Source: Caprimulgus europaeus (taxonomy: Eukaryota > Chordata > Aves > Caprimulgiformes > Caprimulgidae). From it: a DNA stretch of 64,000 nucleotides. The translations under genes were made by a program, and so were the position numbers. The stretch covers positions 10,915,501 through 10,979,500 of the forward strand of contig OU015543.1 in NCBI GenBank assembly GCA_907165065.1, given 5' to 3'. Shown in pieces: positions 51,501-57,500 of this stretch (its first letter is position 1; the number at the start of each line of letters is the position of its first letter). The notes under the pieces were generated by a model. It made no database searches and was not told the origin of the DNA. It saw nothing but the letters and a program-made list of their open reading frames with translations.

Positions 51501-54500
51501 TGGCCAAGAACTCCACAATACCCACGTGTTTGGACTTTTTAAATAGAGGTGTCAGCATAAGTGCAAAGAAAACCTAAGGAGAGATTAAAATAAATAAATA
51601 AATAAGAAATAAGAAAGAGGGTATTATACTAAAATATATATATATATAGGGTATTGAAAAATTAGAATACAAAGGCCACAGCTTCACTTTTGCCTCTGAT
51701 AATGACATAATTTTCCTGTCATAGTCACTACAGCAATCACCCATGTCCCTCACTTCCCTTACAGACCATGGGGAGGGACAGTTTCCCAAAGACACCAGGT
51801 GACAGAGAATGGAAAAAAAAATATATATAAAAGGAAAAATAAAGAGTTTTAAGTCTGAGTGTACTTATACACCTGGTTAGTCCAGCAAACAAATAACTAT
51901 TCCTGCATTGCTTGCTTATGGAATCAGATGAGCAATTTAAATGAATTAATATATATATAGTATATGCTATATATCTATTAGTATAAATTAATTCTCTGAT
52001 GCTGAATTAGGGTTTTAACATCACACTATATAGTAACAGCAAATGTTTAGAGGAGGGCATGGGTTTGGACTTCAGAATGGTGCTGTACAGTGTTTTCACT
52101 TCAAAGATGGATTGTTATAAATTCAGATACTTAAGGAAAGATATTTCTGATCATGATAGTCCATCATGACACAGGGGTGGGGATGGGGACAGGTAAGATG
52201 CCCACCACCGCTTGGTCCTACAGAAGCTATGTTTGCTCCAAATGCTTCAGTAGAGAGAACAAGATCAGAGGTAAAGGATAAAAAAAACCAAGCAAAAACT
52301 AAATAAAACCTAGGGATGGGATGGCTGAATTGAAGGAGATCAGGGATACTTACTGAAGAGATTCCATAGAGGAAAAAAAGGAGGAACACCACAAAGGCAC
52401 TGCTCTGGGGAAAGAGGGAAGAGGCCGTCGCGATCACCGCCATGAGAATGGACATGACAAAAATCAGGCTCATGTAGAGCAGCACCCAAGAAAGCCTAGG
52501 AGCAAAAAAGAGGGGAAAAAAATAAAAACAAACAAACAAAACCCAGGAACCAGTCAATGAACTCCCAACCTGAATTATTCACACACACAAAAAATAACTA
52601 AAATTCCCATTCTTTAATATTCCAGACAGCTGTACCGAAGGACAGGCTACAAAAACCCAAGAGTCCCCAAATAATAAATCAAGAGCTCTTGTAAACATCC
52701 CTGGAATTATTCTAAGCACATCAATACCCACAGCACCAAAAAGCAAAACAATTAGATGAGTCATGATGATGATTATTATTTTTTTTTAAAACTTGCCTAA
52801 TTAATTCCCTGGTCTAACCAAAAGAGGGTAACTGTAGTAGTAGGTTTTAATAATTAAAGAAATTCTGTTTAAAATTTAATATGTTAGTCATTCCAGTAGC
52901 TGGGCAGAGCAATAAAATCCTTTTCTTTTTCAAAACAGAGCTGCAAGTCTGAGTGAGCAATTCTGAGCTCAGGAAAACACACAAACAAACAAAAAAACAG
53001 GCAGCTTTTGTACAGGTAGTAAAAAAAAAAAAAAAAGACATTTTCCTCACAAAAAAAAAGTTTCTGGGTTATATTCAGCAGCTGATCAAAGCTGCAGCAC
53101 CGATGTGCCTCTGCAGATCGCTCCCGTTTCACACTCTGAAAATTCAAGTGATTTTCTCCAGACCAGAGATGCTCAATAAATAACATTTGTCACCAGGGAC
53201 GGACTGCAAACGAACAGAAGTGACTGTCAGAAAAGAACCTGGGTGCAAAAAGGGCATAAAAATAAGGAGAAGAAGAGAAATGAGGCAGAGGCAGAGCTGG
53301 CTGCTCGGGTGCAGCAGGGGAAGGTGCTCAGGGGCTGGCGGGGCAGCTGCGGCCGCAGAGGGCAAAGCTCCGGCTGCTCTGAACCCTGCAACGGTCCCTG
53401 ACTGCAAACCAGGGCACCCCCTTCTCTGGGGGGAAACCCTGGGGGGGGAGTAATAACTGGGGGGGGAAACAAACTGGAAGGGGGGGAGGGGAAAAAATGG
53501 GGGGTGAGAAAAAATGGGGGGTGAGAAAAAAATGGGGGGTGAGAAAAAATGGGGGGTGAGAAAAAATGGGGGGTGAGAAAAAATGGGGGGTGAGAAAAAA
53601 TGGGGGGTGAGAAAATGGGGGGTGAGAAAATGGGGGGTGGAAACGGGGGGGTGGAAACGGGGGGTGGGAAAAGGGGGGGGGGGGGAAAGTGGGGGGGGGG
53701 GGGAAAGTGGGGGGGGGGGGGGGAAGTGGGGGGGGGGGGGGGGGGGGGGGGAAGTGGGGGGGGGGGGGAAGTGGGGGGGGGGGAAGGGGGGGGGGGGGGG
53801 AAGGGGGGGGGGGGGGGGGGGGGAAGTGGGGGGGGGGGGGGGGGGGGGGGGGGTGGGGGGGGGGGAAGTGNNNNNNNNNNNNNNNNNNNNNNNNNNNNNN
53901 NNNNNCTTCCTGAGGGCCTTGGCCAAATGCTGCTGGAATCTTGTCCTAGCCCTTGGGGCCATCAGCACCTCCCTGGGGAGCCTGTGCCAGTGCTCCACCA
54001 CCTCTGCCTCAAGAACCTTTTCCTCATGGCCAACCTCACCCTCCCTGCCACATCTTCCTGCCATGGCCTCTGCTCCTGGCGTTGGTGGCCAGAGAGAAGA
54101 GCTCAGCGCCTGCCCCTCCTCTGCCCCTTGGGAGGAAGGTCTAGACTGTGATGTATGGTCCAGGCTCATTTGGACACAACTTATTCATTATTCAACCAGA
54201 CAAGCAACATTTCTGCATGAAATGTGGCCAAACACACATGAAATTCTGGACACAATCCTTGTTGATGTGCTCCAGGAGTCCCTGCTTGAGCAGGGTGGTT
54301 GGACTAGATGTGACCTTCAGAGGTCCCTCCCAACCTCAACCACTCTGTGATTCAACATTCTGCCTTCCCATCCCATTCAAGCTGATTTTTGATGCAGCAT
54401 TTTACACAATTAACAGACAAACAACATCAGAGGAACAGCTGGAGCCAGGGAAGTTCACGGATTTCAAGCTCTTGGGTGTCGTGAGGTGATCTCTGCAGAC

Positions 54501-57500
54501 TGACCTGGATGATGGCAGCATCGATGCAGGCCTGCAGGGCTGTAAATCCTGAGCTCCAGTACGTCACCGACTCACAGCCCTTCCGCAGGTTGGAGCAACT
54601 GGCTGGTTAGAATGGAATATAACAAACACATCAATAAATGAAATAAGAAGGAAAGAGAAAGTAGAAAAAGAGGCACCAAAAAAGAGGCACCAAAAAAGAG
54701 GCACCAAAAAAGAGGCACCAAAAAAGAGGCACCAAAAAAGAGGCACCAAAAAAGAGGCACCAAAAAAGAGGCACCAAAAAAGAGGCACCAAAAAAGAGGC
54801 ACCAAAAAAGAGGCACCAAAAAAGAGGCACCAAAAAAGAGGCACCAAAAAAGAGGCACCAAAAAAGAGGCACCAAAAAGAGGCACCAAAAAAGAGGCACC
54901 AAAAAAGAGGCACCAAAAAAGAGGCACCAAAAAAGAGGCACCAAAAAGAGGCACCAAAAAAGAGGCACCAAAAAAGAGGCACCAAAAAAGAGGCACCAAA
55001 AAGAGGCACCAAAAAAGAGGCACCAAAAAAGAGGCACCAAAAAAGAGGCACCAAAAAAGAGGCACCAAAAAAGAGGCACCAAAAAAGAGGCACCAAAAAA
55101 GAGGCACCAAAAAAGAGGCACCAAAAAAGAGGCACCAAAAAAGAGGCACCAAACCGCCCCCAAAATTGCAGGGAAAAAATTGCAAAAAAAATTGCAAAAA
55201 AAATTGCAAAAAAAATTGCAAAAAAAATTGCAAAAAAAATTGCAAAAAAAATGGCAAAAAAAATGGCAAAAAAAATTGCAAAAAAAATTGCAAAAAAATT
55301 GGCAAAAAAATTGGCAAAAAAATTGGCAAAAAAATTGGCAAAAAAATTGGCAAAAAAATTGGCAAAAAAATTGGCAAAAAAATTGGCAAAAAAATTGGCA
55401 AAAAAATTGGCAAAAAAATTGGCAAAAAAATGGCAAAAAAATGGCAAAAAAATGGCAAAAAAATGGCAAAAAAATGGCAAAAAAATGGCAAAAAAATGGC
55501 AAAAAAATGGCAAAAAAATGGCAAAAAAATGGCAAAAAAATGGCAAAAAAATGGCAAAAAAATGGCAAAAAAATGGCAAAAAAATGGCAAAAAAATGGCA
55601 AAAAAATGGCAAAAAAATGGCAAAAAAATGGCAAAAAAATGGCAAAAAAATGGCAAAAAAATGGCAAAAAAATGGCAAAAAAATGGCAAAAAAATGGCCA
55701 AAAAATGGGAAAAAAATGGCAAAAAATGGCAAAAAATGGTAAAAAAAGGAAAAAAATGGCAAAAAAATGGCAAAAAATGGCAAAAGTGGCCAAAAAATGG
55801 CAAAAAATGGCAAAAAAATGGCAAAAAAATGGCAAAAAAATGGCAAAAAAATGGCAAAAAAATGGCAAAAAAATGGCAAAAAAATGGCAAAAAAATGGCA
55901 AAAAAATGGCAAAAAATGGTAAAAAAATGGGGAAAAAATGGCAAAAAAAAGCAAAAAAAATGGCAAAAAAATGGCAAAAAAATGGCAAAAAAATGGCAAA
56001 AAAATGGCAAAAAAATGGCAAAAAAATGGCAAAAAAATGGCAAAAAAATGGCAAAAAAATGGCAAAAAAATGGCAAAAAATGGCAAAAAAATGGCAAAAA
56101 AATGGCAAAAAAATGGCAAAAAAATGGCAAAAAAATGGCAAAAAAATGGCAAAAGCCCTCCATTACCTCTGGATTCGGTGTAGATGGAGGCCATGGCGAT
56201 GGAGTCGGGGAAGCGCAGCTGGTAGGACGTGGCACCAGTGAACACGACGCCCACGAAGTTGGAGGTTTTGAAGGCACTGGCCTCCTGCAGCTCCTCCTCG
56301 CTTAAGTACTCCTCCGTGATGATGCCTGCGAGGTGAAAGGGATGGTTTTGAGGAAGAATCGTGTTAATCATTAACGACTGAGTTGGTTTTGGAGATATAT
56401 ATACATATATATCCTTCTCTAGCTCCAAAGTGGAGAAACATATCTGAAATATATATATATTTCAATATATACTGTATATATACACATATTCTTTAAAAAT
56501 ATATTATATATTATATTATAATATACAATATAATATTATCATATATTATTGATAAGATATTATTAAATTCTATCATATTATATAGTTATGTTATATATTA
56601 TGTTCTATTATTATATAAAATATTGTATATTTATAATTACCTATACAGTTATCATACACATAATCATTATATATATATTATACAATAAAATGTATTATAT
56701 CATATATTATTATTACTATACTATACATTATATATATGTATAGAGTATATACACACACATATATGTATATATAATATATTATAACGTGTATAAATACACA
56801 CATATATGTATATACACTCTATATTATAATGTATATATATGTGTGTATATATAAATTCTAATACAATATTGATTATATTACATTATGATACATTCTATAT
56901 ATTATATTATATATGCACATATATTATATATTATATATTATTATTATAAGATAATATTATTTAATGTAATGTTATCTTGCTCTATTAATATTACATTAAT
57001 ATATCATTATTTTTATATCATTATAATATCTATATGATTATATTTTTGTCCTAGTAAAGGAAGCATTTGCCTGAACAGAAAGCTACAGGAGTGTTGCTCA
57101 CTAATAGGGTGAATAATTCAAATTTACCCCCAAATCTTCCCCTTTTTTTCCCCATTTTTGGCCACTCCAAGAGTTTCTGTGCCCCAAATCCTCCCTCAGC
57201 ACCTGAGGGTTTATTCCCCAGCACTGCAGCCTTTCAAGGGGGGTGGATTAAATCAGTGCAGAGAGGAGCAGAGGGGAGAGAAGCAAAGACACTGAACTAA
57301 AAGTACAGCAGGGTGGTGTGGGAGAGATGGGCTCCTGCGAGGTGGGGGAGTTGTGGAGGCAAAGCAGTTAAAAAAGAAAAAAAAAAAAAACCCAACCAAA
57401 AACCACACAAAAAACCACAAACAAAAACACAACCCAAAATTAAAAAAAAACCCCCACAATTCAAAATTAAAACAACCCAAAATTTAAAAAAACACAACCC

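Noticed and set aside
53144-54169. 341-codon minus-strand frame with Pro-rich sequence across the Ns
   Set aside because: Poly-G minisatellite, unknown bases and CR1 read through in one frame.
53871-54504. Gene A as a pseudogene lacking exon 6
   Set aside because: All 37 visible exons are intact with proper splice sites and the missing exon coincides with an N gap, so an assembly fault is more likely.
54657-56154. CRISPR-like regular repeats
   Set aside because: There are no unique spacers; units are contiguous and the DNA is from a vertebrate.
54564-56428. Very long open frames on both strands (over 500 codons minus, about 380 codons plus) with Phe-rich or Lys/Gln-rich repeats
   Set aside because: They are produced by the 11-bp and 14-bp arrays, which lack stops in most frames. 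Only the exon 4 and exon 5 ends are real coding sequence.
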